From NCBI GenBank assembly GCA_025929125.1, contig JAICMT010000016.1:1-11621 (forward strand): a DNA stretch of 11,621 nt, written 5' to 3'. The position numbers and the translations under genes are program-made. Source of the stretch: Acidobacteriaceae bacterium. Its GTDB lineage: Bacteria > Acidobacteriota > Terriglobia > Terriglobales > Acidobacteriaceae. Shown here one piece after another: positions 1 to 7,878 of the stretch; the first letter of the stretch is position 1; each line of letters begins with the position of its first letter. The notes beneath the pieces were generated by a model. It made no database searches. It was given only the letters and a program-made list of their open reading frames with translations, and was not told the origin of the DNA.

Positions 1-1298
1 GATCGCCACGCCAGCAGCGGCCCGATGCCGGTCAGGAACAGCAGAAAGAGTCCGATCGGAATATTCACCCGGTTATAAAACGGAGCTCCGACCGTCACCT
101 TCGATCCCTGCACATATTCGCTCAACACCGGAAACAGCGTGCCCCACAGCACCGTAAAGCAAGCGGCGAGCAGGATCATGTTATTGAACAGGAAGCTGGA
201 TTCCCGGCTCACCAGTGACTCCAGCTTGTTTTCTGATCGCAAATGGTCGCGGTGGAGGAAAAAGACGAACAGGCAAACGGCAAACGCGATCAGGATGAAG
301 CTATAGAACCAGGAGCCAATATTCGACTGCGCGAACGCATGCACCGAACTCACCACGCCCGATCGCGTCAGCAGAGTGCCCAGAATCGTCAGCAGGAACG
401 TTGAGAAGATCAGCCAGACGTTCCAGTTCTTCATCATTCCGCGCTTCTCCTGCATCATCACAGAGTGCAGAAAAGCGGTGCCGGTAAGCCAGGGCATGAG
501 CGAGGCGTTCTCTACCGGATCCCATCCCCAGTAGCCTCCCCACCCCAGCACTGAATAGGCCCAGTGCGCACCCATGAAGATGCCGACCGTCAGGAACAGC
601 CAGGTCACCATCGTCCATCGGCGCGTGATGTGGATCCACTTTTCGCCCGGGTAGCGCATCATCAGCGCTCCCAGCGCGAACGCAAACGGCACCGAAAACC
701 CCACGTAGCCCAGGTAAAGCATCGGCGGATGCATCACCATCTCCGGATACTGCAGCAGCGGATTCAGTCCCGCGCCGTCCTGCGGTACTGGACCGGGGTG
801 CAGCGAGAACGGCGGTGCCCCTACCACCAGCAGCAGCACGAAGAACAGCTGGATTCCGGCAAGAATCGTTGACGCGAACGCACTCAGCCGGACATCCACC
901 CTGTGCCGAAGCCGCAGCACGAAACCATAGGCGCTTAGCAGAAACGCCCACAGCAGCAGCGAGCCCTCCTGACCGCTCCACAGCGCCGCAAACTTGTACG
1001 CCGGGTTCAGTGCAATGTTCGAGTGGGCACGAATGTACTCGACCGAGAAATCGTTGGTGAACGCGGCCCAGACCAGCGCAAACGCGGCGCAGCACATGGC
1101 CGCAAAGCTGGCCATTCCGGCTCGCCGGGCGGTCTCTCCCAGCCGGTTCCACGCGGCCTCTGGAATACGAGTCGTACGCTGGCCGCCGGCCGTCGCTCCC
1201 CAGAGCGAGACCCCGCCGAAAATCAGATTGTATGCAGTAAGGACGAGAGCCAGCAGCAGGCTGAAACTCCCGAATTGAGGCATGGGATGGACTGGCAT
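1..1298 (-). CDS. ccmF: Cytochrome c haem-lyase subunit CcmF/NrfE family, 3' part beyond the left edge
   Basis: Polytopic inner-membrane protein of cytochrome c maturation (system I), which takes haem from CcmE and helps attach it to apocytochrome CXXCH motifs. I translated 432 codons; the C-terminus lies outside the window. Visible landmarks are a hydrophobic N-terminus (GSFSLLLALVL), the WSGQEGS segment near residue 107, the HPPMLYLGY segment with His190, the Trp-rich haem-handling WWD region at 253-261 (WGGYWGWDP), His278 in FLHSVMMQEKR and His320 in SSVHAF. Recalled E. coli CcmF functional histidines 173, 261 and 303 all fit these with one constant offset of 17; the fourth should lie beyond the edge. 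Start: the ATG at 1298 has GAGGG four bases upstream, whereas the in-frame ATG at 1283 has no Shine-Dalgarno sequence. A receiver gene lies 137 bases upstream on the same strand. NrfE-type paralogues share these motifs, so the ccmF symbol is family-level. Confidence 0.95.
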   Translation of the reverse strand, partial: MPVHPMPQFGSFSLLLALVLTAYNLIFGGVSLWGATAGGQRTTRIPEAAWNRLGETARRAGMASFAAMCCAAFALVWAAFTNDFSVEYIRAHSNIALNPAYKFAALWSGQEGSLLLWAFLLSAYGFVLRLRHRVDVRLSAFASTILAGIQLFFVLLLVVGAPPFSLHPGPVPQDGAGLNPLLQYPEMVMHPPMLYLGYVGFSVPFAFALGALMMRYPGEKWIHITRRWTMVTWLFLTVGIFMGAHWAYSVLGWGGYWGWDPVENASLMPWLTGTAFLHSVMMQEKRGMMKNWNVWLIFSTFLLTILGTLLTRSGVVSSVHAFAQSNIGSWFYSFILIAFAVCLFVFFLHRDHLRSENKLESLVSRESSFLFNNMILLAACFTVLWGTLFPVLSEYVQGSKVTVGAPFYNRVNIPIGLFLLFLTGIGPLLAWR

Positions 1299-1302
1299 CG
1301 CA

Positions 1303-1307
1303 CCCTC
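1303..1307 (-). promoter_or_regulatory. Ribosome binding site deciding the ccmF start
   Basis: On the minus strand GAGGG lies four bases before the ATG at 1298. The next in-frame ATG, at 1283, is preceded by a C-rich stretch without a purine run, so the upstream start is preferred. Confidence 0.6.
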
Positions 1308-1435
1308 ATTCTCTCAGAAATGCGGGTTCTAATGCTGGCCGCTGCCTTCCCGGCTAAATCCGGAGAATCGCAGCGCCAGATCCAACAGCTGCCCAAAAGT
1401 GAAGGAACCAGTCCGACCGGTTAATTTTTGCGGAC

Positions 1436-1852
1436 CTAGGCCGCGCCCTGACGTTCTATATCCAGAACCGTACGCAAATTCGCAAGCAGCTGGTCCGGCG
1501 GCAAGGGCTTCAAAAGAAAGAGCACGTTCAGCCCCTCATACTCGTCCTCTGCCTCTTCCAGCCCGCTGATCACCACGACGGGAAGCGAGGGATGGATCTT
1601 GCGTAACTCGCGAACAAACTCCGCGCCATTCATTCCCGGCATCAGGTGATCCGTGATCACCACCCCAATGGAGTTGGCACTGTCCTCTTTTCGCAGCACC
1701 TCCAGGGCCTTTAATGGGTTCAGCGCCGCCTGTACCGAGTAGCCGGCACGCTTGAGGATCGTCTGGCGAGTGGCTGCCTGGATCGCATTGTCATCGACCA
1801 GCAGTACTGTACTACCAAAGGGTACCGTTGTAGGAGTCATCCGTGAGTTCAT
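1436..1852 (-). CDS. Stand-alone CheY-like response regulator receiver
   Basis: A 138-residue protein that is one receiver (REC) domain with no output domain. It begins with beta-1 and the acidic pair in LLVDDN (Asp20, Asp21). The phosphoacceptor is Asp67 in VVITDHLMPGMNG, the switch Ser95 is in VVVISG, and the conserved Lys114 is in FLLKPLPP, so every residue needed for phosphorylation is present. It should act as a phosphorelay shuttle or protein-interaction switch rather than a DNA-binding regulator. No histidine kinase is visible nearby. It is read in the same direction as ccmF, which starts 137 bases downstream, so co-transcription is possible but a separate promoter is equally likely. 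Two starts are possible, ATG at 1852 or ATG at 1840; neither has a strong ribosome site, and both leave the domain intact. Confidence 0.9.
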   Translation of the reverse strand: MNSRMTPTTVPFGSTVLLVDDNAIQAATRQTILKRAGYSVQAALNPLKALEVLRKEDSANSIGVVITDHLMPGMNGAEFVRELRKIHPSLPVVVISGLEEAEDEYEGLNVLFLLKPLPPDQLLANLRTVLDIERQGAA

Positions 1853-2263
1853 CGCAATCAGCGGCTAAGCTGTTCCATTCCGCAGGTTTACCGAAGATTC
1901 GGCTCGGCCGCTCGTGTCCTGTTTCTGCTTTGCATTTCGTATGATGCCCAAACCACAGCCGGCGGTTTTCTGCTGGACTGCTTTCCCAAGACCTTTTCCA
2001 GTTGCCCGCAAATTCTATCCGGATTGTCCCGAATTGCAAGTGCCCGCAAAGGTGCATTCGTCAACCGGCCGCAGTTCGCGACTCTCTCGCAGCTGTTTCA
2101 GGCAAGCGCACATTGGCAATGGCGCCTTCATGTGGCTGATGGCGGGAACTTTTGCCACGATGCTACATTCGCGGATCCGCGTCATTTTCACCAATCGTAT
2201 TCGCCTAAAGTTGCAGAGAAACATGGGAGTTACGTTGATACCTTATTACCTGGAGCGGACCAC
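1853..2263. other. Intergenic region between divergent genes, no gene found
   Basis: A 411-base stretch between the receiver (minus) and the small membrane gene (plus); promoters for both should lie here. Frames stay open in places, but their translations are rich in Arg, Ser, Cys and Pro without any domain, membrane segment or good ribosome site. It contains a 12-base perfect palindrome (CGCGGATCCGCG) at 2170-2181. I could not pick a sigma-70 promoter with confidence for either direction. Confidence 0.5.
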
Positions 2264-2524
2264 ATGGGGCTCGACATCCGAATTCCTCTCGGCCTGGTCT
2301 TCCAGATCCTTGGAGGAATCATGGCGCTCTTTGGCCTGTTCACGCGCGAAGACGTGGCCCTTTACGAGAAGTCCCTGGGCCTCAACCTGAATCTGGTTTG
2401 GGGAGCCGTCATATTCCTCTTCGGTGCCGTCATGTTCTTCATGGGCCGACGGCAGAAATGGCAGCATGACCCCTTCAACCCTGAACCATGGGAGACACAG
2501 GCCGCAATCAAGCCACGTCACTGA
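2264..2524 (+). CDS. Small two-helix membrane protein (MGLDIR type)
   Basis: An 86-residue protein starting MGLDIRIPLG. It has two hydrophobic segments, about residues 8-26 (LGLVFQILGGIMALFGLF) and 43-60 (LVWGAVIFLFGAVMFFM), joined by a polar loop with REDVALYEKSLG. A basic and polar C-terminal tail follows (GRRQKW, then a Pro-rich end). I believe proteins with this opening occur in acidobacteria, from memory only; I know no function. Start: ATG at 2264 has GGAG at 2252-2255, eight bases upstream. The same frame is open further upstream to about 2024, but that extension is polar, of unlikely composition and has no ribosome site. It is followed after 3 bases by the YcxB-like gene, so the two are almost certainly co-transcribed and perhaps translationally coupled. 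Confidence 0.8.
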   Translation: MGLDIRIPLGLVFQILGGIMALFGLFTREDVALYEKSLGLNLNLVWGAVIFLFGAVMFFMGRRQKWQHDPFNPEPWETQAAIKPRH

Positions 2525-2527
2525 CCT

Positions 2528-3031
2528 ATGCATATCGAATATCGCATCAGCGAGGCGGATTACCGGAGCGCAGCCGAACTGGCCATGCGCAAGCGCTCCA
2601 ACGCGTCTTCGCTTGAGTATTTCCTGCCCTACATGTTCTCCATCGTCTGGGTCGCCGCAGCGCTGATCACCGGAGCGGCGGACAACGGCTTCTCCGACTC
2701 CGCCGACCTCATCTTCGTCTTCGGAGCCGTTCCTGTGCTGATCGGGCTGCTCTGGCGCCGCCGCAAAGCCTTCATCGGCGACTATTCCCGCACGTCGGTC
2801 CTCCACCCGCTACAGATCCTCAACCTCGATACCAACGGCATCACCCGGGGACAGGGCAAAGAGGCCATCAAAGCGCCTTGGACCTTCTACACTAAATTCG
2901 CCGAAAACAATCGCGTCTTCATCCTGTATCAGGAGGGCAGCCATCACTTCCTGCCCATCGTCAAATCGCACCTCACGGTGCTGCAGATTGACGAACTGCG
3001 AGCGCTCTTGACCGCACGCATCGCGCACTAG
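2528..3031 (+). CDS. YcxB-like membrane protein
   Basis: A 167-residue protein. An N-terminal segment (MHIEYRISEADYRSA) is followed by two membrane helices at about residues 31-50 and 60-77, then a basic stop (WRRRK). A soluble C-terminal domain holds the strand pattern of YcxB-like proteins: LNLDTNGITRG near 98-108, a central Trp (APWTFYTKFAE, 116-126), FILYQEGSHHFLPIVKSHL at 131-149, and a closing helix (LQIDELRALL). YcxB-like domains have no established biochemical role that I know of. It starts 3 bases after the preceding stop and has no clear ribosome site of its own, which fits translational coupling. Its stop is only 4 bases from the stop of the opposing gene at 3036, leaving no room for a terminator between them. 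Confidence 0.8.
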   Translation: MHIEYRISEADYRSAAELAMRKRSNASSLEYFLPYMFSIVWVAAALITGAADNGFSDSADLIFVFGAVPVLIGLLWRRRKAFIGDYSRTSVLHPLQILNLDTNGITRGQGKEAIKAPWTFYTKFAENNRVFILYQEGSHHFLPIVKSHLTVLQIDELRALLTARIAH

Positions 3032-3035
3032 CGGC

Positions 3036-4193
3036 TCACGGCCCGGTCCAGCCCACATACAGCTGCTCTGCGGCCCTCAGCCCGGTCGCTCCATACGGTC
3101 CGATGCCAACCAGGTAAATCGCCCAGGCCAGGAAGGCGGGGCTCATCGCCCATCTGCGCAGATACTCTCGTGCGGGGCTGCCCTCGCCCTCCGTCCAGCA
3201 GAGATACAGCACAAACAATGTTGCGTCGATCCCCGCAGCGCCCATCCATCGCGAGGTATCGTGCCCCAGCGCGCACAGCAGCAGGGGAGAGGCAAAGAGC
3301 AGCAGTGTCGCAATCCTTTGACCTCGACCTGCGCCCGTCTGCTCCAGCGTTCCCTGGATCAGCTGTGCCAGCAGCCACAGATAAGGCACGGTGAGCAAGA
3401 CCGTCAGCGCCAGAATCTTCAACACATCCGCCGAGTAGAGCCGCTGCACGAGAGCTTCCTGTTGCGCGAAGCTTGAGGCCATCACGTCATACACCTGCCG
3501 CTGGATTCCGACGTTAGTCCGTGATTGTGCCTCCGCCCATATCGTGTCCGGCGAGACGTTCAAGGTGCCCCAGTGCATCACGCAGACGAAAGCCGCTGCG
3601 AACACCGCCACATGCAGCGCAGCCGCGGCCCAGTGCAGTCGTCCGCGCAAGACACGCTGCAGCAGCACCGCAGCGATCAACGGATAAAACATTAGGCAGA
3701 AGGCCTCATGGCTCAGCAGCGCAAGGCAGCACACCGCACAACTCGCTGCCACGCCGAGTGCGCTCGGCGCTCGCGCCAGCAGCCACAGGCTCGCGATCAG
3801 CAGGATATATAGCGTGACATCCGGCTGCGCGAACAGATATCCCAGATGCGGCAGCAACGCCGGGCCGCTCAGCAGAACTGCCGCAAGCCGCCGCTCGGCA
3901 GCGTCGCCAAATAGGATTCTGCGAAACACAACATAGGTCAGCGCGAACGCCGCCGCCAGAAAGGCGTACTGGATCAGCATCAGCTCCGTCCGTGGAAGCC
4001 ACGGCACGGCCGAGAGCATTTCACCCAGCAGCCCACGCTTTACAAAGCCGTGCTGGTAGGTCAGGAAATACAGGGCAAATCCGTAGTTCAGGTTTACAGG
4101 GCCATAGCTGTTGATCGCTCCCACAAACAGCGGAGCCCACGCAAGCAACCCGGTGCCTCGTCCGACCGCTGTCTTCGTCTCGTCTCGCTCCAT
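3036..4193 (-). CDS. Polytopic membrane protein of unknown function, possible glycan-polymerase type
   Basis: A 385-residue protein with about ten hydrophobic segments (roughly 15-29, 74-94, 103-118, 126-142, 146-162, 166-181, 188-207, 258-280, 294-310, 320-334, 352-367). Distinct motifs are YQHGFVKRGLLGE at 46-58, just after a loop, AQPDVTLY at 122-129, SHEAF at 161-165 and GHDTSRWMG at 310-318. The combination of a 'GFVKRGL-G' loop and a late 'D--RW' motif recalls uncharacterised exopolysaccharide polymerase or glycosyltransferase-like membrane proteins, but I cannot assign a family. Start: MERDETKTAV at 4193 puts the first helix after a short polar head. A longer frame reaching 4322 would overlap the kinase gene and add a Cys/His/Arg-rich sequence that looks non-coding. 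It is divergent from the kinase across 115 bases, so they may share control. Confidence 0.75.
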   Translation of the reverse strand: MERDETKTAVGRGTGLLAWAPLFVGAINSYGPVNLNYGFALYFLTYQHGFVKRGLLGEMLSAVPWLPRTELMLIQYAFLAAAFALTYVVFRRILFGDAAERRLAAVLLSGPALLPHLGYLFAQPDVTLYILLIASLWLLARAPSALGVAASCAVCCLALLSHEAFCLMFYPLIAAVLLQRVLRGRLHWAAAALHVAVFAAAFVCVMHWGTLNVSPDTIWAEAQSRTNVGIQRQVYDVMASSFAQQEALVQRLYSADVLKILALTVLLTVPYLWLLAQLIQGTLEQTGAGRGQRIATLLLFASPLLLCALGHDTSRWMGAAGIDATLFVLYLCWTEGEGSPAREYLRRWAMSPAFLAWAIYLVGIGPYGATGLRAAEQLYVGWTGP

Positions 4194-4293
4194 CGACTCG
4201 TGAGATGCATCCTGGTGCCCGCAGAAGCGCTCGCCGTGCAATGAGAAACGCCACTTATGGGAATCGCATCGTTCATTCCTCGGTAACGAAGCT

Positions 4294-4302
4294 TGCGATA
4301 AT
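4294..4302 (+). promoter_or_regulatory. Extended -10 promoter element for the kinase gene
   Basis: TGCGATAAT matches the extended -10 consensus TGnTATAAT except for one base. No good -35 hexamer is visible at 16-18 bases upstream, as is common for extended -10 promoters. The hexamer ends 6 bases before the kinase ATG, so transcription would begin at or next to the start codon. Confidence 0.45.
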
Positions 4303-4308
4303 GGAGAC

Positions 4309-6837
4309 ATGAAGCGCCGCACAATCGGGCATTATGAGTTCTTGCGCAAGATCGGCGCAGGGGGCTCCGGGGTTGTTTACCTCGCCACCGATACGCTGTT
4401 GCAGCGCCCGGTCGTTCTCAAGCTGCTCAAGCGCGGCTCGCAATCGCCCGAGCAGGTGCGCGCCACGCAGCTGCGCGAGGCACGTCTCGCCTCTGCCATT
4501 GACCACCCCAACGTCTGCGCCATCTACGAGGTCGGCGAAGCGCCCGCCGAGGGCGGAGGCGAAAGCGAAGCCTACATCGTCATGCAGTACATCCCCGGCA
4601 AGTCGCTGGACAAGCTGATCGCCGCTGGCCCGGCCAGTTTGCAGCTCGTACTCTCCGCGGGCATCCAGATTGCCGACGGTCTCCACGCCGCGCACCAGCT
4701 CGGCATCTTCCATCGCGACCTCAAGCCGGCAAACGTCATGCTCACCGATGGCGGCCTCATTAAGATTCTCGATTTCGGCCTCGCCCGCAAACTCAGCCGC
4801 GACGAAGCCGAGTTCGATCCCGCGACTCCCGGCCGCCACACTCCCTTCAATCCGGCTGCAACCTACACCGCACGTGGAGGCACCATCGCTTATATGGCGC
4901 CCGAGCAGTTCGTCACCGGCCGCTCTTCCGTGCAGTCGGACGTCTTCGCGCTGGGCCTCATCCTGTATGAGCTCTCCAGCGGCCGCCATCCCTTTCACCG
5001 CCCGGACGCACCCGAGTTCCAGACGATCCGTGCACTGCAGTTTGCCGATCCGCCGAACCTGCGCGAGATCGTCCCCGAGCTTCCGGTCGAGCTGGAGTCC
5101 GTCATCTTGCGTTGTCTGGAAAAGCAACCCTCCGCGCGATTTGCCTCTGCAGCCGAGATCCGCGAAGGCTTACGCACCATCATGAAGGCGATGCAGCTCG
5201 ACGCCGTCGGTATGCCTGGTGATTCGATCTCCCAGGTGCCGGCGCAGGCCCATCTGGAGCTCGAATCGCCAGAAGAGGAAAAGCGCGCCACCGGCATCCT
5301 CTCCATGCTCGCGGAGCGTTTCCGCGAGTCCGGCTCGACCGGACCAGCGCGGCATAATTCCATCGTCGTTCTGCCCTTCGTCAACTTCGGCAACGCCGTC
5401 AGCAACGGCGACTCCGCTCCGTCGCCCCTCTACGGATACGCTTTGGCCGACGCCATCGCCGCGCGTTTGGCCCGCATGAGCTCACTGATCGTTCGCCCCT
5501 CCAGCTCACTGATGTCGATTCCCGCACATCAACTCGACCCATTGGCCATTGGGAAGAAGCTGCTGGTCCGTTTCGTGCTCGCCGGGAATTTCATGCGCTC
5601 CGCCGCTGGCTTCGATCTCAACTGGCAGCTTCTCGATATCCCCTCGCAGTCTGTGCGCGCCGGAGGATCCATTAGCGTGCCCTCCTTCGATCTCATCTCC
5701 GTCCAGACTGAGATCTGCAACGAGGTCTTCTCCACGCTGCAGGGAGTCGGCGATCTGCAGAACGTCTCTTCCGATGCAGCCGGCCGCGAGACCGCTCCAT
5801 CGCTCAGCGAAGACCTCTCTGAGCAGTACCTGCAGGCCCGTGCCGTTCTCTCTTCCTTCATGTCCCGCACCGGATCGCTCGACGATCTGAACCGCGCTCG
5901 CGGGCTGTTCGAGGATGTCATCCGCCAGAACGCCGCCTACGCCGCAGCCTGGTCTGGCCTCGGCATCACTCACCTGCAGTACGCCCGCCACGGCCTCGGC
6001 GGCCAGATGCATGTTCTCGAAGCCCGCCGCGCCTTCGACAAAGCTCTGGAGCTCGATCGCGGCTCAGTGGAAGCCAATCTCTACCGCGTTTACATGCTGC
6101 TCTCTCGAGGCGAAAAGGAATCCGCCCGACATGGTATCGAGCACCTGCTGCGTACCGCCGCCAATGATTGGAACGTCCACCTGGTCGCCGGGCTCACCCT
6201 GCGCATCGACGGACTGTATGGAGAGGCGCTCGACCAATTCAATACTTCGCTGCGGCTCAACCCTGCCAACGCCGCCATCATCTACAACCACCGCGCACGC
6301 GTGTACCAGTATCAGAATCAGCTTGAGCTCGCCAGCGATGAGATTGAAAAGGGCCTCACGCTGGAGCCCCGCCAGCCGCTGCTCCGAATCTCACGCGGCT
6401 ATCAGCAGATGCGTCAGGGCGACCTAAAGAAGGCAGTCGAAACACTTGAGCGCGTCATTTCCGACGAGGCCAGCCTCCGCATCGTGTTCCCGACCATCGC
6501 CCTCTGTTACGTGCAGCTCGGCGACCGCAAGAAGGCCGCCAGCTTCATCCTGGAAGAAACCCTGGCCGCGGCTGAGGCAGACGGCGAGATGGCCTACCGT
6601 CTCGCAACCTATTTCGCCGTCGACGGCGACGAATCCGAAGCCCTCCACTGGCTCCGCCGCGCCATCTATCTTGGCAACGAGAACTATCCCTGGTTCTCGA
6701 AAAATCCTGCATGGCGCAACCTCAGCGGCCACTCTGACTTCGAGCGCATCCTCGAAGATCTGAAAAAAAGCTACAGGCGCAACCAGAAGAACTGGAAGCG
6801 CCTGCTCACTCAAGTACGAGATGTGATCGAGGCCTGA
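4309..6837 (+). CDS. Ser/Thr protein kinase with TolB-like and TPR domains
   Basis: An 842-residue Hanks-type kinase. The kinase domain covers about 9-291: glycine loop GAGGSG at 16-21, ATP-binding Lys38 (VVLKLLK), helix-C Glu57, catalytic loop HRDLKPAN with Asp137 and Asn142, DFG Asp155, APE at 197-199, Asp211 and Arg277. All catalytic residues are present, and the HRD arginine marks a kinase normally controlled by activation-loop phosphorylation; that loop (about 160-192) is long and holds several Thr. A linker leads to a TolB/FlgO-like domain from NSIVVLPF (350) to about 480, with the typical pattern of [21 protein letters not shown] and [15 protein letters not shown]-type helical repeats fill about 504-800 (for example [18 protein letters not shown]). 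I see no transmembrane helix or PASTA repeat, so it is probably cytoplasmic, with the TPR part recruiting partners. GGAG lies only 2 bases before the ATG. This architecture is common in acidobacteria. Confidence 0.93.
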   Translation: MKRRTIGHYEFLRKIGAGGSGVVYLATDTLLQRPVVLKLLKRGSQSPEQVRATQLREARLASAIDHPNVCAIYEVGEAPAEGGGESEAYIVMQYIPGKSLDKLIAAGPASLQLVLSAGIQIADGLHAAHQLGIFHRDLKPANVMLTDGGLIKILDFGLARKLSRDEAEFDPATPGRHTPFNPAATYTARGGTIAYMAPEQFVTGRSSVQSDVFALGLILYELSSGRHPFHRPDAPEFQTIRALQFADPPNLREIVPELPVELESVILRCLEKQPSARFASAAEIREGLRTIMKAMQLDAVGMPGDSISQVPAQAHLELESPEEEKRATGILSMLAERFRESGSTGPARHNSIVVLPFVNFGNAVSNGDSAPSPLYGYALADAIAARLARMSSLIVRPSSSLMSIPAHQLDPLAIGKKLLVRFVLAGNFMRSAAGFDLNWQLLDIPSQSVRAGGSISVPSFDLISVQTEICNEVFSTLQGVGDLQNVSSDAAGRETAPSLSEDLSEQYLQARAVLSSFMSRTGSLDDLNRARGLFEDVIRQNAAYAAAWSGLGITHLQYARHGLGGQMHVLEARRAFDKALELDRGSVEANLYRVYMLLSRGEKESARHGIEHLLRTAANDWNVHLVAGLTLRIDGLYGEALDQFNTSLRLNPANAAIIYNHRARVYQYQNQLELASDEIEKGLTLEPRQPLLRISRGYQQMRQGDLKKAVETLERVISDEASLRIVFPTIALCYVQLGDRKKAASFILEETLAAAEADGEMAYRLATYFAVDGDESEALHWLRRAIYLGNENYPWFSKNPAWRNLSGHSDFERILEDLKKSYRRNQKNWKRLLTQVRDVIEA

Positions 6838-6852
6838 GGCCCGCCTTGCTGC

Positions 6853-7878
6853 TTAGTTGCCGGTCGGAACCATCGGCGACATCGTGCTTGCAGATGCCAC
6901 ACCCAGCGGAGTCGTGCTCATCGGCTCGGTCAGACTGAACACAATGCCAAGGTCCTTTGGCAGTTCGGCCTGACGGTCCTGCTTCAGCCAGATCACTGTC
7001 CCCAGCCCAGCCCCGACGCCGGCTCCGATCACCGCCCCAGGCACGCCGCCCAGCAATGCGCCGGCCGCCATCGGGCCGCCTGCCGCCAATCCAATCGCCG
7101 CCAGCGTCTTCTTGTTATTGTCACTGCGCAGCACGGTGCCTTCTTCGTTCACCTTGGTGTGGTCCCAGTTGTCGGTGTCGATCACCCGCGCGTCGACGAT
7201 GTACTTGCCTCCATCCGGCAGAGTGATGGTCTTCGGCTCCAGGTGAATCGCCGCGCCGCCGCTGATTCGGCTGCCACCGCGAACGTAGGTCACCCGCCCT
7301 TCCAGCAGCGAACCCGCCGGCACGATCACCTTGCCATCCTTCATCACCGGCTCACTGACCGTTGCGGAAAACTTCGTGCCTGCCACGGTCGTCTGGGTTG
7401 AAATCGTCTCCTGCAGCTTCGCCTTGATCAGCGTGCCTTCGGAGATCTCGCCCGGCCGTGAGGGAACTGTGGTCACAATCCCGGCGTCAGGATCCTTGGA
7501 GTTTGCTGCATCGGAGAGCAGCCGGCGCTCATGACTCCCCGCGGTTTCTGCCGTGACAATATTCGCATCAGGATCCAGCGCGGGCTGCGCCACCGGAGCG
7601 GGCGCCGGAGTTCCGGGCGCGTGATATGGCACATAGGATCCATACACCTCTTGCGTGGCCGCCGTCGCCGGAATCGCCGCCGAGGGCTTCGCTGGATGCA
7701 CTGGAGCCGTCTCCACCGTATCGGAGTCGGTTGTGATCACGGTGTCGGCAGGGTGCGACACTCCGGTGCGCTCTTCCTGCGCATGAACCGGGGCGGCAAG
7801 CATGCAGGTCGCCGTGCAAGTCGCGGCAATCCACGCCAACCTGCGAGTGGAAGCGGAATTTCGGGCCGGAATCGTCAT
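6853..7878 (-). CDS. Secreted protein with TrbI/VirB10-like C-terminal region
   Basis: A 341-residue protein with a Sec signal peptide: basic start (ARNSASTRRL), hydrophobic core, and probable cleavage after VHA at 33. There is no convincing lipobox despite Cys21 and Cys25. Residues 35-143 are low-complexity Pro/Ala/Thr linker containing a repeated octet, DPDANIVT (102-109) and DPDAGIVT (129-136). Residues 144-232 (GTLIKAKLQETIST, KVIVPAGSLLEGRVTYV, LPDGGKYIVDA) follow the strand order of the TrbI/VirB10 C-terminal barrel. A Gly/Ala-rich hydrophobic stretch (259-297) comes next, then ELPKDLGIVFSLTEPM. No other type IV secretion gene is near, so a conjugation role is unlikely; an envelope role is inference. 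Start: ATG at 7878 has GGAGAG seven bases upstream; the frame runs 40 codons further but without a signal-like sequence. Its stop lies 15 bases from the kinase stop (convergent). Confidence 0.8.
   Translation of the reverse strand: MTIPARNSASTRRLAWIAATCTATCMLAAPVHAQEERTGVSHPADTVITTDSDTVETAPVHPAKPSAAIPATAATQEVYGSYVPYHAPGTPAPAPVAQPALDPDANIVTAETAGSHERRLLSDAANSKDPDAGIVTTVPSRPGEISEGTLIKAKLQETISTQTTVAGTKFSATVSEPVMKDGKVIVPAGSLLEGRVTYVRGGSRISGGAAIHLEPKTITLPDGGKYIVDARVIDTDNWDHTKVNEEGTVLRSDNNKKTLAAIGLAAGGPMAAGALLGGVPGAVIGAGVGAGLGTVIWLKQDRQAELPKDLGIVFSLTEPMSTTPLGVASASTMSPMVPTGN

Noticed and set aside
301..1152. Long minus-strand open frame (283 codons) within ccmF
   Set aside because: It is a shifted frame of ccmF, Arg/Gly/Ala-rich without domains; the true ccmF frame over the same bases carries all family motifs.
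2170..2181. Perfect 12-base palindrome CGCGGATCCGCG
   Set aside because: A few such palindromes are expected by chance in 11.6 kb, and it lies at no clear promoter or repeat partner.
1914..2390. Plus-strand frame of 158 codons in the gap after the receiver
   Set aside because: It overlaps the small membrane gene in another frame, is Ser/Arg/Cys-rich and has no good ribosome site.
4194..4322. 43-codon N-terminal extension of the polytopic membrane protein
   Set aside because: It would overlap the kinase start and adds a Cys/His/Arg-rich sequence; the ATG at 4193 gives a normal membrane-protein start.
4273..5127. Minus-strand frame of 284 codons opposite the kinase domain
   Set aside because: It is antisense to conserved kinase motifs. 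Its acidic, Val/Gly-rich composition is the usual mirror of a GC-rich coding strand, and no ribosome site or domain is visible.
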